Assembly: GCF_002754475.1 (NCBI RefSeq)
Contig: NZ_PEFL01000003.1
Coordinates: forward strand, 558,001 to 622,000
DNA length: 64,000 nt
Source: Comamonas sp. 26
GTDB taxonomy: Bacteria > Pseudomonadota > Gammaproteobacteria > Burkholderiales > Burkholderiaceae_C
Direction: 5' to 3'
Shown here: piece by piece, positions 63,373 through 64,000 of the stretch
Position numbering within the stretch: the first letter of the stretch is position 1
Layout: every line of letters begins with the position of its first letter
Program-made: the position numbers and the translations under genes
Notes under the pieces: model-generated
Told to the model about the DNA's origin: nothing
Database searches by the model: none
Seen by the model: the letters and a program-made list of their open reading frames with translations, nothing else

Positions 63373-64000
63373 ATGGCAAACATACTGGTGGTCGACGACG
63401 AACTGGGGATCCGGGATTTGTTGTCGGAAATCCTCAACGACGAAGGTCATAGTGTGGACGTGGCAGAAAACGCCACGCAGGCACGCGTATCCAGAGCAAC
63501 CCATAACTACGATCTGGTTCTGCTCGACATCTGGATGCCCGATACGGACGGCGTCACCTTGCTTAAAGAGTGGGCGACCGCAGGCCAGCTCACTATGCCC
63601 GTCATCATGATGAGTGGCCACGCCACCATTGAAACGGCGGTCGAGGCAACGCGCATCGGCGCACTCTCCTTCCTCGAAAAGCCCATCACCATGCAAAAGC
63701 TGCTCAAGGCAGTGGAGCAGGGTCTGGCTCGTAGCACAGCAAGCCAGAATGCTGAGGCCGCGTCTTCAAGCAGTAACGGCACAGCGCCTTCTGCCACCGC
63801 AAGCATTACCGCGCAGGCCGCTGAAGACAACTTGCCCAACTCTCACCAAGGCTTTGACCTGGACCGTCCGCTGCGCGAAGCACGTGATGGTTTTGAAAAG
63901 GCCTACTTTGAATTTCACCTGGCGCGCGAAGGCGGCTCCATGACGCGTGTGGCGGAGAAGACCGGTCTTGAGCGTACCCACCTCTATCGCAAGCTGCGAC
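63373..64000 (+). CDS. NtrX-like response regulator without AAA+ domain (cut by window end)
   Basis: At least 209 codons, running off the window. A receiver domain (residues 1-118) has Asp8-Asp9, phospho-site Asp52 in LLDIWMPDTDG, Ser81 and Lys103 (FLEKP). A Ser/Ala linker (about 119-160) leads straight into a Fis-type helix-turn-helix (FDLDRPLREARDGFEKAYFE, VAEKTGLERTHLYRKLR). True NtrX has a sigma54-activating AAA+ domain between them; here it is absent, so this protein cannot act as a sigma54 activator in the usual way. Confidence 0.88.
   Translation, partial: MANILVVDDELGIRDLLSEILNDEGHSVDVAENATQARVSRATHNYDLVLLDIWMPDTDGVTLLKEWATAGQLTMPVIMMSGHATIETAVEATRIGALSFLEKPITMQKLLKAVEQGLARSTASQNAEAASSSSNGTAPSATASITAQAAEDNLPNSHQGFDLDRPLREARDGFEKAYFEFHLAREGGSMTRVAEKTGLERTHLYRKLR

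Overview
The window looks like a chromosomal core region of a betaproteobacterium in the order Burkholderiales, most likely family Comamonadaceae (Comamonas, Delftia or Acidovorax type). This rests on protein character, moderately high GC with strongly biased codons in ribosomal genes, a ribosomal protein S3 with a long basic tail, and two kinds of dispersed intergenic repeat that I associate from memory with this family. The genus is an inference. No rRNA, CRISPR array, prophage, integrase or insertion sequence was seen.

Layout. 0-4.1 kb: HemJ/CopD-type membrane protein, VanZ-like protein, thioredoxin-like [2Fe-2S] ferredoxin, alpha/beta hydrolase and a D,D-carboxypeptidase. 4.3-14.4 kb: str and S10 clusters (rpsL, rpsG, fusA, tuf copy 1, rpsJ, rplC, rplD, rplW, rplB, rpsS, rplV, rpsC, rplP, rpmC, rpsQ), closed by a strong terminator right after rpsQ. 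14.5-18.7 kb: peroxiredoxin, a glycosyltransferase-like fragment, a GNAT acetyltransferase, a divergent cytochrome b561/cytochrome c' pair, a TlpA-like thioredoxin and a lipoprotein. 18.8-21.5 kb: a permease-less PTS (mannose-type EIIA, HPr, EI). 21.9-24 kb: lipA, lipB and a DUF493 gene on the minus strand. 24.3-31.6 kb: the full F1Fo ATP synthase operon atpIBEFHAGDC.

31.7-37.8 kb is the most accessory-like part: small lipoprotein, a cold-shock/DUF1294 gene broken by an in-frame amber codon, two TPM-domain genes with lemA, a 41-codon ORF coupled to a YheT-like hydrolase, a hypothetical protein and a diheme cytochrome c. 38-44.8 kb: a tripartite RND efflux operon (membrane fusion protein, HAE1 pump, outer-membrane factor) with a divergent TetR repressor and an AcrR-like palindromic operator. 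44.8-58.9 kb: tRNA-Arg, tRNA-Tyr, tRNA-Gly, tRNA-Thr, tuf copy 2, tRNA-Trp, secE, nusG, rplK, rplA, rplJ, rplL, rpoB, rpoC. 59-64 kb: rsmB, a DUF4390 gene, an NtrY-like kinase and a short NtrX-like regulator that runs off the window end.

Most of the window is ordinary housekeeping DNA, and I do not see a clearly new multi-gene system. The points most worth a second look are the amber codon in the cold-shock/DUF1294 gene, two dispersed repeat families (one copy sits inside the ATP synthase operon, another seems to encode part of a signal peptide), the nearly identical tuf pair, the NtrX-like regulator without an AAA+ domain, strong hairpins inside the ribosomal operons, and an apparently ownerless Fur-box-like site.
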